NCBI GenBank assembly: GCA_030041515.1 | Contig: JASHNS010000081.1 | Coordinates: 62,001 to 126,000, forward strand | Direction of reading: 5' to 3' | Length of the DNA: 64,000 nucleotides | Source of the DNA: Acidobacteriaceae bacterium | Lineage (GTDB): Bacteria > Acidobacteriota > Terriglobia > Terriglobales > Acidobacteriaceae | Shown here: positions 7,068 through 14,709 of the stretch, piece after piece | Position numbering within the stretch: the stretch's first letter is position 1 | How the letters are laid out: the number at the start of each line of letters is the position of its first letter | Position numbers and translations under genes: made by a program | The notes under the pieces: generated by a model | Database searches by the model: none | Told to the model about the DNA's origin: nothing | What the model saw: the letters and a program-made list of their open reading frames with translations, nothing else

Positions 7068-7430
7068 TCAGAGCTTTTTCAGCATGACCGTCAGCATTTT
7101 GCCGACCTCGAAGGAGAGCGCTTCGGCTTTGTCGATTTCTTCGGCGTGTCCGAAGGAGAGCCGGCGCTCGATCTCAAGCTGAGACTGAACTTCCAGATTC
7201 GAGCCCTGAGCGATTCCCAGGAAGTGCCGGTACTGCTCACGAGAGAGCCGTCCATTCCCCTCTGCAATATTGCTGGGAACCGATACGGACGCGCGCCGAA
7301 TCTGGCTGCTCAATCCAAACAATTCCTCCCGCGGAAAGGCTCGCGTGAGAGCGTACACGGACGTGCAGAGCTCGATGCCGCGCTGCCAAATGACCAGATC
7401 ACGATGCGACTGGATGGAAGATCCTGACAT
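7068..7430 (-). CDS. Four-helix-bundle protein (S23 / 23S rRNA intervening-sequence protein family)
   Basis: A 120-residue all-helical protein matching the S23/IVP family: SHRDLVIWQRGIEL (8-21) opens helix 1, and SSQIRRASVSVPSNIAEGNGR (42-62) is the family's signature helix 2 start, followed by SREQYRHFLGIAQGSNLEVQSQLEI. Members occur inside rRNA intervening sequences, near diversity-generating retroelements (as the related Avd protein) and very often as lone genes in bacterial genomes; their function is mostly unknown. No reverse transcriptase or rRNA is near. The gene lies within about 470 bases bounded by inverted GGGGATA repeats, so the package may be mobile. The ATG at 7430 starts a full-length protein. 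Confidence 0.9.
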   Translation of the reverse strand: MSGSSIQSHRDLVIWQRGIELCTSVYALTRAFPREELFGLSSQIRRASVSVPSNIAEGNGRLSREQYRHFLGIAQGSNLEVQSQLEIERRLSFGHAEEIDKAEALSFEVGKMLTVMLKKL

Positions 7431-7482
7431 GCTGAATTTTTAGAGGACATCGTCGCAAGGCGCAGCATGCCTTTGGTAATGG

Positions 7483-8067
7483 CTATCCCCTATCCCCTAT
7501 TCCCTGGATTGCGGAGAGCACCTGTTCGCTGTGGGGACCCGGATCCACCTTCGTCCATACCTTCGCAACTCTTCCCTGAGGATCGATCAGAAACGTGTTG
7601 CGGTTGGCGATCGTCAGCGGGCCAAAATGGCCGAGCGATCCGTACTGGCGGACGACGTTCATGCCGGGATCGGCCAGCAACGTGAATGTCAGCGAATCCT
7701 TCGTGCAGAACTTTTTGTGGCTGGCGACCGTGTCCACGCTCACGCCGAGGATGACGGCGTTCAGGGCCTGGTACTTTGCCAGGTCGCGCTCGAAACGATG
7801 CGCCTCCATGGTACAGCCGCTGGTCATGTCTTTGGGATAGAAGTAGAGGACGACCCACTTGCCGCGGAATTGCTCCAGGCTGACCGGCTGATTTTCCTGG
7901 TTCGGCAACGTGAAGCCGGGCGCCATCTGCCCTGCGTGCGGCATGGGAGCGTTCGACCGGTCGACGGCATACATGCGAACGGCAACATAGCCGGCCACGG
8001 CCAGCATAGCGACCAGGACAATCGCAATCACGATGCCTTTCGACAAGAGACTCTCCTTTGCGCGCAA
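7483..8067 (-). CDS. Membrane-anchored peroxiredoxin (AhpC/TSA, Bcp/PrxQ type)
   Basis: Reduces peroxides with a catalytic cysteine, recycled by thioredoxin-like donors. After an N-terminal membrane anchor (residues 11-30) the thioredoxin-fold domain shows FRGKWVVLYFYPKDMTSGCTMEAH, with peroxidatic Cys85 in the TSGCT motif. The family's frequent second cysteine five residues on is absent (His90); Cys121 in HKKFCTKD is the other candidate for resolution. The anchor suggests it works at the periplasmic face of the inner membrane, unlike cytoplasmic Bcp. It is the last gene of a probable operon behind lpxI (16-base gap). Its last six codons and stop lie in a GGGGATA repeat, so the native C-terminus may have been replaced. 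Confidence 0.9.
   Translation of the reverse strand: MRAKESLLSKGIVIAIVLVAMLAVAGYVAVRMYAVDRSNAPMPHAGQMAPGFTLPNQENQPVSLEQFRGKWVVLYFYPKDMTSGCTMEAHRFERDLAKYQALNAVILGVSVDTVASHKKFCTKDSLTFTLLADPGMNVVRQYGSLGHFGPLTIANRNTFLIDPQGRVAKVWTKVDPGPHSEQVLSAIQGIGDRG
7484..7504 (-). repeat. Inverted GGGGATA tandem repeat inside the peroxiredoxin 3' end
   Basis: TATCCCC TATCCCC TATTCCC on the plus strand is three GGGGATA-type units on the minus strand, inverted relative to 7038-7058. The units encode the final residues GIGDRG and the stop of the peroxiredoxin gene. Confidence 0.85.
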
Positions 8068-8083
8068 GCGGCCCGGACGTTCA

Positions 8084-8938
8084 TTATCGGATTTCCAGGG
8101 CGATCACGGCAATTCCGGCGGCGTCCGCCTGGGCGCGTACCGCGCCGCGGTCGAAGATCAGGGTGCGATGGGCCTCGAGGGCGAGGCAGGTAGCGCCGGC
8201 CGCGCGCATGGTCTCGATGGTTTGCACGCCGATGACCGGGACATCGAAGCGCATATCCTGTTTGGGCTTGGCGACTTTCACCACCGTGAGGCCGCGCTCG
8301 AGCGTCGAGGCTGGATCGCCGAGAGAGCGCATGATCTGGCCGGCGCGCTCGATGGTCGCGTCCGTGCCCTCCATGGCCTCGATCGCGACGCAGGCCTGCG
8401 CGGCGATGACGACCGTCTGGCCGAGGTCGAAGGTGGCGAGCGCCCGCGCCACCTCCTGCCCATAGGCGATATCGCGCTGCTCTGCTTCACCTGGAGCCCG
8501 CGCCGTCAGCAGGCCCGGCTGGGCGAGCAGCGGCTCCAGGTAGGCGGTCGAGGGAATCAGCTCGATGCCCTCATCGCCGAGGACTTTCGCCACCGCGCCC
8601 AGCAGCATATCCGTGTTGCGCGCCCGCAGATTCAGCAGCAGCTTCGCCAGCCGCCAGTCTGGCCGGATGCTCGAGAAGATTTGCTTGTGCTTCACCTGGC
8701 CGGCCATGACGGCCTGCGTGACGCCTTCCTGGCGAAACGTCTCGATGAGCCGGGACAGTTCGCCCAGCGAGAGCCAGTGGACGTGCACGCCGGCATCCGC
8801 TCGCGCGCGCGCGTCCATCTCCGGGTCCGTCTCTTCTTTGATCGCGGCGACGACGACTTCGCGGCCGTGCGCGCGCGCCGCTTCCAGCAGCAGAAACGGG
8901 AAGCGGCCGTTGCCGGCAATCAGCCCCAGCTTGTCCAT
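8084..8938 (-). CDS. lpxI: UDP-2,3-diacylglucosamine diphosphatase LpxI
   Basis: Hydrolyses UDP-2,3-diacylglucosamine to lipid X and UMP, the fourth lipid A step, in organisms that use LpxI instead of LpxH. The 284-residue length is normal. Seen are the N-terminal LGLIAGNGRFPFLL (4-17), VMAGQVKHKQIFSSIRPD (77-94), RNTDMLLGAVAKVLGDEGIE (107-126), and the catalytic-domain block AIEAMEGTDATIERAG (185-200), followed by VVKVAKPKQDMRFDVPVIG. The ATG has GAAGGT just upstream. It sits 26 bases after the M14 peptidase stop and 16 bases before the peroxiredoxin start, so the three are probably co-transcribed. Presence of LpxI shows the organism builds a lipid A-containing outer membrane. Confidence 0.95.
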   Translation of the reverse strand: MDKLGLIAGNGRFPFLLLEAARAHGREVVVAAIKEETDPEMDARARADAGVHVHWLSLGELSRLIETFRQEGVTQAVMAGQVKHKQIFSSIRPDWRLAKLLLNLRARNTDMLLGAVAKVLGDEGIELIPSTAYLEPLLAQPGLLTARAPGEAEQRDIAYGQEVARALATFDLGQTVVIAAQACVAIEAMEGTDATIERAGQIMRSLGDPASTLERGLTVVKVAKPKQDMRFDVPVIGVQTIETMRAAGATCLALEAHRTLIFDRGAVRAQADAAGIAVIALEIR

Positions 8939-8964
8939 ACCTTCTTGTACCGCGAGTCAGGCCC

Positions 8965-11943
8965 TTAGTGCGTGAGCTGGTCGTAGCCGAGAATCGCGTT
9001 GAACACCAGCGGATAGCTCCCGATGGTCTCCGCGCGGTACACGGGATTGTTCGCGAACAGCAGCACGTTGCCCTTACCGTAGTGCGCGTCCACCACAATC
9101 GCCTTCTCCGCGATTGGCCCCGGATGATTCAGCAGTCCCGACAGTAACAGTTGCTTCGCTGCAGCAAAGCGCAGAATCACGTCCGGGCGGTCCTGCTCCG
9201 GAATCAGACTGGGATTGTTGCGCGCCTCGTCGACATTCAGCGGCGTTGCCTGCCAGGGTTCAGGTGAGGGCAGCGGCTCCGGTTGCACGAAGGCCCGCCC
9301 TTCCGGAATGTCCTGGTCGTTGGGGCCGCCGCGGCCCGTGGGCCGCTGGTAGTCGTCCTGCGTCATTGGCTGGCGCGGCGAGGTCGTGTCCGAGATCGTG
9401 AAGGCCATACCGCTCTCGCTGTAGACGGCGAGCGAGGGCGCGTAGCCCCAGGCCACCGGGCTTGTGCGATCCACAAACTCGGCGTCCAGCACGCTGCCCA
9501 CCACGCGCGCGTTGCCGGTGCGGTTCACAAAGACTCCGGGCGCAAAGCCCTCGTCAATCGCGAATCTCGCCGTGTCTTCCGATGTGATCAGCAAGCCGCC
9601 CTGCTGGATGAAATTCTTCAGGTGCTCCAGGCCTGCAAATCCCAGCCCGGGACGAATATCGGGCGTCGAGTCGTTGCGGCCCATGTTGGGCGTCAGCGCC
9701 GTTTTTTCCCATGGCATGGGATTGCCGTACATCGGCATGCCATTCACGATGGACTGCGTGTTGGCGTAGCCCACGGGCGCAAAGACGATCACGTCGTACT
9801 TCGATCGCAAATCGCTCTCCGCGGCCACGGTCTGGGTGCTGATATAGGCGTAGGGCACATGCATCTTGTCGAAGGCCATCCGCCACCAGCCTTCGGTTTG
9901 CGTGGAAAGCCATGTGTGCATGATCGCGATGCGGGGCATGGGCGCCGGACGCGTCTTCATGGATGGCGCTGCCGCCAGGCTGACTGCATCGAGATTCGCT
10001 GCTTTGATCGCGGAGCGCAGCGCATCTGCGCTGATCCCCTCGACAATCAGCGAGCCTGCGCTGAAATGCTGACCGCCCGCGTCAAAGGCCTGCTGCGCCA
10101 GCGAGACCTTCGCGTCCTTCAGAGCGTAGCGCAGGCCCAGCAGCGAAATGTCGCCGTCGTTGTTGATGGCATAGACCGCGCCGCTGCCGTTGACGTTTCC
10201 GTCCGGCGCGCCGGGATTCTCCACGCCCTCCATGCTCGCTTTCAGAATAGAAACATCGGTGACCCGCACCGTCGGCACGGCGAAGAGATCGGGGAACGAC
10301 CAGCCGGTGTCGTCATAGGGAGTCTTTTGCGGGTCGTCGGGCGACCAGTACTGCTGGTCGAGCAGCGCGTCGGCGATGCGCGAATACGGCTGGTCCATGC
10401 GGATCACGTAGCTTCCCGCAGGAAATGTAAGCTTTTTGCTCGCCTCATCGTGGTTCGCAGGAATTGTGACTGTCGCCGCCGCGGTCAGCCGGTTCACCTC
10501 CACATGCTGCAGAGCCATCACGCGCAGCAGCGCGGCTTCGCGGCTCGGCGATTGCCCATGCGCCGGGAAAACATACGCTGCGGGGCCGGCGTTCTCCGGC
10601 TTCTCAATCGAGCGCTTCGCTTTCAGATAGTAGTCCTGCAACCAGTGCTGGCTGTGCTGCGCGAAATACGAGATCGTCGTCAGCAGCGCCGTCTCTTCGT
10701 AGTTGTTGTTGTCGCGCTGCGACCAGGTCACCACGGGCAGCGGCGGATTCGGCCTGTACCAGGTGCGCGCGTATTCGTCCGGCCCCAGGATCCGCTTCTC
10801 CGTGTCGGCCCCACCGTTGCCGAAGGTCTCATAGAGGCGGCTGATGCCGTTATGCATCGCCGCGAGGAACATCAGATATCCCGGGCTCCACGTATCGAAA
10901 TCCCCGTGCGTGAAGACCCCCGGCATGCCCATGGCTGTCATCTGCGAGACGTTGTTCCAGCCCAGCGCCGCCCACTCGCCGTCGAGCAGCGGATCGATCC
11001 ACGCGTTGTAGGGGCCGTCGCCCACCGTGTTGTCGTAGAGGAAGGGCACCGACTCGTGCAGATCGTGCAGCACCTGCGCGTGCCAGCCGAGATACGTGTT
11101 CAGGACGTTGCGCGTCAGGTCCAGGCTCATGCCCATGGCGTCGCGATTGTTGTCGTGCGCCACGTAGTGGCCCCAGTACATCAGCCGCGGATAATTCTCG
11201 CCGAGGTGCGCGCGATGCCACTTGTACAGGTCCACCATGCGGTCGCGCCCGTCCACCTCTACCACCGGTGTGATGAGCACAATCATGTGCGAGCGGATGT
11301 ATTGGATGTAGGGAGAATTGTCGACGGCGAGGCGATAGGCCAGCTCCATCAGCGCGGTCGGCGCGCCCGTCTCCGTCGAGTGAATCGTGCCGGTGATGTA
11401 GTAGACCGGGAAGGATTGCTTCACCAGCGCCGCGGCTGTGGCGTCGTCCATGCCAATCGTTCGCGGATCAGCCAGCTTCGCCAGGCGCGCATCGTTCGCC
11501 GGCTGCTGGTCCAGCAGGGAAGCGTCCGCAATGGCCACGGCGATCATCTCGCGGCCTTCTTCGGTGTGCCCAATCGTATACACGCGCACGCGCGGCGTGG
11601 CTGCGGCCAACATCCGGAAATACTTGTAGACCGTCTCCGCGTAGGGCAGCATGTTGGGCGCGCCGGAGACGTCGCCCAGCACCGCTTCCGGCGTGGGAAC
11701 CGTCTTCGACGCCGGCAGATAATCCGTGAGCGGGGAGTTGAAGTACGGCTCCGTCGTGTACTTGAGGATCTGCGCCGTGTACTGCTGATCGACGGGCTGC
11801 GCAGGGTCGCGCGCGTACATGGCCCCTGTGCCGATGACCGGCGCCGGCGGCTGCGTGGCAGGCTTGGTTTGCGGCAACGCTGAGGCAGCGGGCACGAGCA
11901 GGGACGCCGACAAAGCGGCGAGAAGAGAGCGGCGGGAGATCAT
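8965..11943 (-). CDS. Secreted M14-family zinc carboxypeptidase (about 992 aa)
   Basis: A large exported metallopeptidase. The ATG at 11943 has CGGAG about nine bases upstream and begins MISRRSLLAALSASLL, a twin-arginine-like signal; an ATG at 11976 would only add 11 residues. The M14 catalytic domain (about residues 90-400) has TGTIHSTETGAP with the zinc-binding HxxE pair (His188, Glu191), an HDNNRD segment typical of long M14 peptidases, and HDLHES as the likely third ligand region. The remaining ~550 residues include a ThuA/glutamine-amidotransferase-like stretch (DVIVFAPVGYAN, LKNFIQQGGLLITSEDTARF). Such proteins are usually periplasmic or outer-surface peptidases of unknown substrate. 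It heads the operon with lpxI. The 15-bp repeat cluster lies just upstream, where its promoter should be. Confidence 0.9.
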   Translation of the reverse strand: MISRRSLLAALSASLLVPAASALPQTKPATQPPAPVIGTGAMYARDPAQPVDQQYTAQILKYTTEPYFNSPLTDYLPASKTVPTPEAVLGDVSGAPNMLPYAETVYKYFRMLAAATPRVRVYTIGHTEEGREMIAVAIADASLLDQQPANDARLAKLADPRTIGMDDATAAALVKQSFPVYYITGTIHSTETGAPTALMELAYRLAVDNSPYIQYIRSHMIVLITPVVEVDGRDRMVDLYKWHRAHLGENYPRLMYWGHYVAHDNNRDAMGMSLDLTRNVLNTYLGWHAQVLHDLHESVPFLYDNTVGDGPYNAWIDPLLDGEWAALGWNNVSQMTAMGMPGVFTHGDFDTWSPGYLMFLAAMHNGISRLYETFGNGGADTEKRILGPDEYARTWYRPNPPLPVVTWSQRDNNNYEETALLTTISYFAQHSQHWLQDYYLKAKRSIEKPENAGPAAYVFPAHGQSPSREAALLRVMALQHVEVNRLTAAATVTIPANHDEASKKLTFPAGSYVIRMDQPYSRIADALLDQQYWSPDDPQKTPYDDTGWSFPDLFAVPTVRVTDVSILKASMEGVENPGAPDGNVNGSGAVYAINNDGDISLLGLRYALKDAKVSLAQQAFDAGGQHFSAGSLIVEGISADALRSAIKAANLDAVSLAAAPSMKTRPAPMPRIAIMHTWLSTQTEGWWRMAFDKMHVPYAYISTQTVAAESDLRSKYDVIVFAPVGYANTQSIVNGMPMYGNPMPWEKTALTPNMGRNDSTPDIRPGLGFAGLEHLKNFIQQGGLLITSEDTARFAIDEGFAPGVFVNRTGNARVVGSVLDAEFVDRTSPVAWGYAPSLAVYSESGMAFTISDTTSPRQPMTQDDYQRPTGRGGPNDQDIPEGRAFVQPEPLPSPEPWQATPLNVDEARNNPSLIPEQDRPDVILRFAAAKQLLLSGLLNHPGPIAEKAIVVDAHYGKGNVLLFANNPVYRAETIGSYPLVFNAILGYDQLTH

Positions 11944-11991
11944 GGAAGGCACTCCGGAAGGCTGGATTGTCAGCAAGGAGGCAGCATACCA

Positions 11992-12135
11992 AAGGCAGCG
12001 AAGAAACGGTCAGCTAAGAAACGGTCAGTGAAGAAACGGCCTGTGAAGAAGCGGGTAGATCAATTCCGTCTTTCTGGCCAGACTTTCGCTGGCCGGATTG
12101 GCGCTGACCGGCGTTTAGCTGACCGCTCGTTAGCT
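11992..12135. repeat. 15-bp repeat cluster in two opposing arrays
   Basis: About four units (11992-12006, 12007-12021, 12022-12036, 12037-12051) run as CGGTCAGCTAAGAAA-like repeats. After a short gap, four units of the inverse form (12076-12090, 12091-12105, 12106-12120 and 12121-12135, for example GACCGGCGTTTAGCT) follow in exact 15-base phase. The opposing arrays could fold into a long imperfect hairpin. The same repeat family occurs at 1069-1143. The cluster fills the gap between guaA's stop and the M14 peptidase start. Confidence 0.88.
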
Positions 12136-12141
12136 GCATCC

Positions 12142-13692
12142 TCACTCCCACTCGATCGTGCCCGGCGGCTTCGAAGTGATGTCGTAGACCACGCGGTTGA
12201 TGCCGCGCACCTCGTTCACGATGCGGCTGGAAATCGTCTTCAGCACCTCGTACGGGAGCGGAACCCAGTCTGCCGTCATCCCATCCTCGGAATGCACGGC
12301 GCGGATCGCACACGTGTACGCATAGGTCCGCTGGTCGCCCATCACGCCCACACTCTTCACCGGAAGCAGAACGGCGAACGACTGCCAGATCTGCTGGTAA
12401 AGCCCGGCGTTCTTGATCTCCGTTACCACGATGTCGTCCGCTTCCTGCAGCAGCGCTACGCGCTCGGCCGTCACTTCGCCCAGAATCCGCACCGCCAGTC
12501 CCGGACCGGGGAACGGCTGCCGCTGCAGAATGTCGTCGGGCATGTGGAGATCGCGACCAATGCGCCGGACTTCATCCTTGAACAAATCGCGCAGCGGCTC
12601 GATGAGTTTGAGCTTCATCGTTTCCGGCAGGCCGCCCACGTTGTGGTGGCTCTTGATGGTCTGCGAGGGGCCCTTCACGGACGACGATTCAATCACGTCG
12701 GGATAGAGCGTGCCCTGCACCAGAAAATCCACGCCGTGCGTTTCCGCGGCGATGCGGTGCGCCTCGTCGTCGAAGACAGCGATGAACTCATTGCCAATGA
12801 TCTTCCGCTTTGTCTCGGGATCGGTGACGCCGGCCAGCTTATCGAGGAAGCGCCGGCTCGCATCGGCAGCGACGAGCTTCAGCCCCAGCTTGTCGCGCAT
12901 ATTCTGCTGCACTTTCTCGAACTCGTTTTTGCGCAGGACGCCGTTGTTCACAAAGACGCAGGTGAGCCGTTCGCCGATGGCGCGATGCACCAGCACTGCC
13001 GCTACGGACGAATCCACGCCGCCGCTTAGCGCGCAGATCGCGCGCCCGTCGCCGACTTTCGCGCGGATCGCCGCCACCGTGGCCTGGATGAAGTGCTCGG
13101 GCGTCCAGTCCGGCTTTGCCTGGCAGATGCCGAAGAGGAAATTCCGCAGCAGCGCCGTGCCCTGCTTTGTGTGGTGGACTTCCGGATGGAACTGCACCGC
13201 CCAGATGCGGCGCTCCGGATTCGCAATCCCCGCCACCGCGTTCGCCGTCTTCGCCGTGAGATGAAAACCCAACGGCAGCTCCAGCGCCTCGTCTCCATGC
13301 GACATCCATACGTGCAGCGACGCGGGCAGCTCGGCAAACAGAGCGTTGTGCGCGTCGACGATCTCCACTTCAGCGTGGCCGTACTCGCGCTTCTCCGCCG
13401 AGCGCACGCGGCCGCCGAGGTGATGCGTGATGAATTGCAGGCCGTAGCAGATGCCGAGCACGGGCAGCCCCAGTTGCAGCACCGCGGGATCGGCGGGTGG
13501 CGCATCCGTGTCATAGACCGAGCACGGGCCGCCCGAGAGCACGATGCCGATGGGGTTCTGCGCCTGGATTTCTTCGAGCGTCGCCGTACACGGCAGCACG
13601 GCCGAAAAGACGTTCTGCTCGCGGATGCGCCGCGCGATGAGCTGCGTGTATTGCGATCCAAAATCGAGGATGACGATGGAGGGGGTGGTCAC
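12142..13692 (-). CDS. guaA: GMP synthase (glutamine-hydrolysing)
   Basis: Converts XMP to GMP using glutamine and ATP. The N-terminal class I amidotransferase domain has Cys82 in GICYGLQ and the His169/Glu171 pair in QFHPE; the ATP-pyrophosphatase domain has SGGVDSS at 223-229; and the C-terminal dimerisation domain ends PPGTIEWE, the standard GuaA terminus. The GTG at 13692 gives 516 residues, matching the family; the frame's upstream extension to 13764 has no family similarity. It lies 46 bases after the membrane-protein gene and in line with leuS, so a leuS-membrane protein-guaA transcript is likely. Confidence 0.97.
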   Translation of the reverse strand: MTTPSIVILDFGSQYTQLIARRIREQNVFSAVLPCTATLEEIQAQNPIGIVLSGGPCSVYDTDAPPADPAVLQLGLPVLGICYGLQFITHHLGGRVRSAEKREYGHAEVEIVDAHNALFAELPASLHVWMSHGDEALELPLGFHLTAKTANAVAGIANPERRIWAVQFHPEVHHTKQGTALLRNFLFGICQAKPDWTPEHFIQATVAAIRAKVGDGRAICALSGGVDSSVAAVLVHRAIGERLTCVFVNNGVLRKNEFEKVQQNMRDKLGLKLVAADASRRFLDKLAGVTDPETKRKIIGNEFIAVFDDEAHRIAAETHGVDFLVQGTLYPDVIESSSVKGPSQTIKSHHNVGGLPETMKLKLIEPLRDLFKDEVRRIGRDLHMPDDILQRQPFPGPGLAVRILGEVTAERVALLQEADDIVVTEIKNAGLYQQIWQSFAVLLPVKSVGVMGDQRTYAYTCAIRAVHSEDGMTADWVPLPYEVLKTISSRIVNEVRGINRVVYDITSKPPGTIEWE

Positions 13693-13738
13693 AGCCCAGT
13701 TTGTCAGGGAACGGCGGAGGTGTAAAGAAGGCCCGCTG

Positions 13739-14704
13739 CTATTGCGCCGCGGGCGCCTCCGCATGGACGGCGAGTCCCCACAGCTCGACGAACCCCACCA
13801 CTCTCGCGACCTGGAAGAAATCCGACAGCACCATGTACAGCACGCTCACCGCGCCCCACCACGCGTACAGCCAGACTCCCTGGATCGCCACCACAAATGC
13901 AGCCGGCGTGGCCGTCAACACCATCACCATCATCGTCGCCGCCAGCTTCAGGTAGCCGATCGCCAGGTTGATCTCCACCAGCTTCTTTTTGAGCGGCCCC
14001 AGGCGCAGGCTGCGCCGGAGGCTGGCGCCCACGCCGCAGCCTTCCAGCAGCGATATCAGCGGCGCGATGGAAAAGACCCAGCTCAGCAGCAGCCAGATCG
14101 TAATTGCGGCGAGCGATATTCCGATGACCAGGGCAAGATACAGGACGAGGTTCGGCTCGGCTGTGGTTTCCGAAGCGGCCGAGACACCCGTCAGGCTGAA
14201 ATTGGCGGCCCAGCGGATCGCTGAGAACCACGCCACCACCATCGCAAACAGCCCCGCCGCACGCAGTAGCTGCAGGACGACCAGCACTCCCGGGCGCCAC
14301 GGCAGTCTGCGATCGTAGCGTCGCAGTACCAGGTTGCGACCGACTCCGGCAGCCAGCGCCCAGCCCACAATGGCGCACGGCAGCAGCCATGCCAGCAGGC
14401 GCATCACGGGCGGCCACAGAATCGAGTACGCTTCCCCAATCGCCAGCGCCCCCGCCATCGGCGCCTGCAGCGAGAAGTTACCGACCCCGGTGGCCTGCAC
14501 GCGCGCGGCGGTTTCGGTTCCGATGCGCTGCGCCTCCCACGCGATGACGGCCAGCAGCGGAATCCCGTAGCCCCAGCGCCACAGCAGTTCCAGCGCGAGC
14601 CATGACGGGTGTTTGCGGCATTGCTGGAGCACGCCAATAAAGGAGACGTCGCGCGGGACCGCGGGCCGGGGGGGCGCGGCCGGGCTGGACGGAACGGGGA
14701 CCAC
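13739..14704 (-). CDS. Polytopic membrane protein of unknown function (321 aa)
   Basis: No named family is recognised. About five or six hydrophobic spans are visible, including [81 protein letters not shown] and [26 protein letters not shown] cytoplasmic-looking [16 protein letters not shown] loop lies near residue 230. The N-terminus is Pro-rich and charged. It starts with GTG five bases after the leuS stop and is probably co-transcribed with leuS and guaA. The C-terminal codons (AEAPAAQ) and stop lie in a dispersed GCGCCGC repeat. The function could be a small transporter or an envelope factor; sequence alone does not decide. Confidence 0.75.
   Translation of the reverse strand: MVPVPSSPAAPPRPAVPRDVSFIGVLQQCRKHPSWLALELLWRWGYGIPLLAVIAWEAQRIGTETAARVQATGVGNFSLQAPMAGALAIGEAYSILWPPVMRLLAWLLPCAIVGWALAAGVGRNLVLRRYDRRLPWRPGVLVVLQLLRAAGLFAMVVAWFSAIRWAANFSLTGVSAASETTAEPNLVLYLALVIGISLAAITIWLLLSWVFSIAPLISLLEGCGVGASLRRSLRLGPLKKKLVEINLAIGYLKLAATMMVMVLTATPAAFVVAIQGVWLYAWWGAVSVLYMVLSDFFQVARVVGFVELWGLAVHAEAPAAQ
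13744..13771. repeat. Dispersed GC-rich repeat, copy at the end of the membrane-protein gene
   Basis: These 28 bases match 31824-31851 at 25 of 28 positions. The repeat contains a short palindromic core. Here it is read through as the last codons of the gene ending at 13739. Confidence 0.7.
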
Positions 14705-14709
14705 GTCTT

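Noticed and set aside
9283-11883. Plus-strand open frame of 866 codons opposite the M14 peptidase
   Set aside because: Arg/His/Val-rich antisense shadow caused by high GC content; the minus-strand frame has signal, zinc motif and family length.
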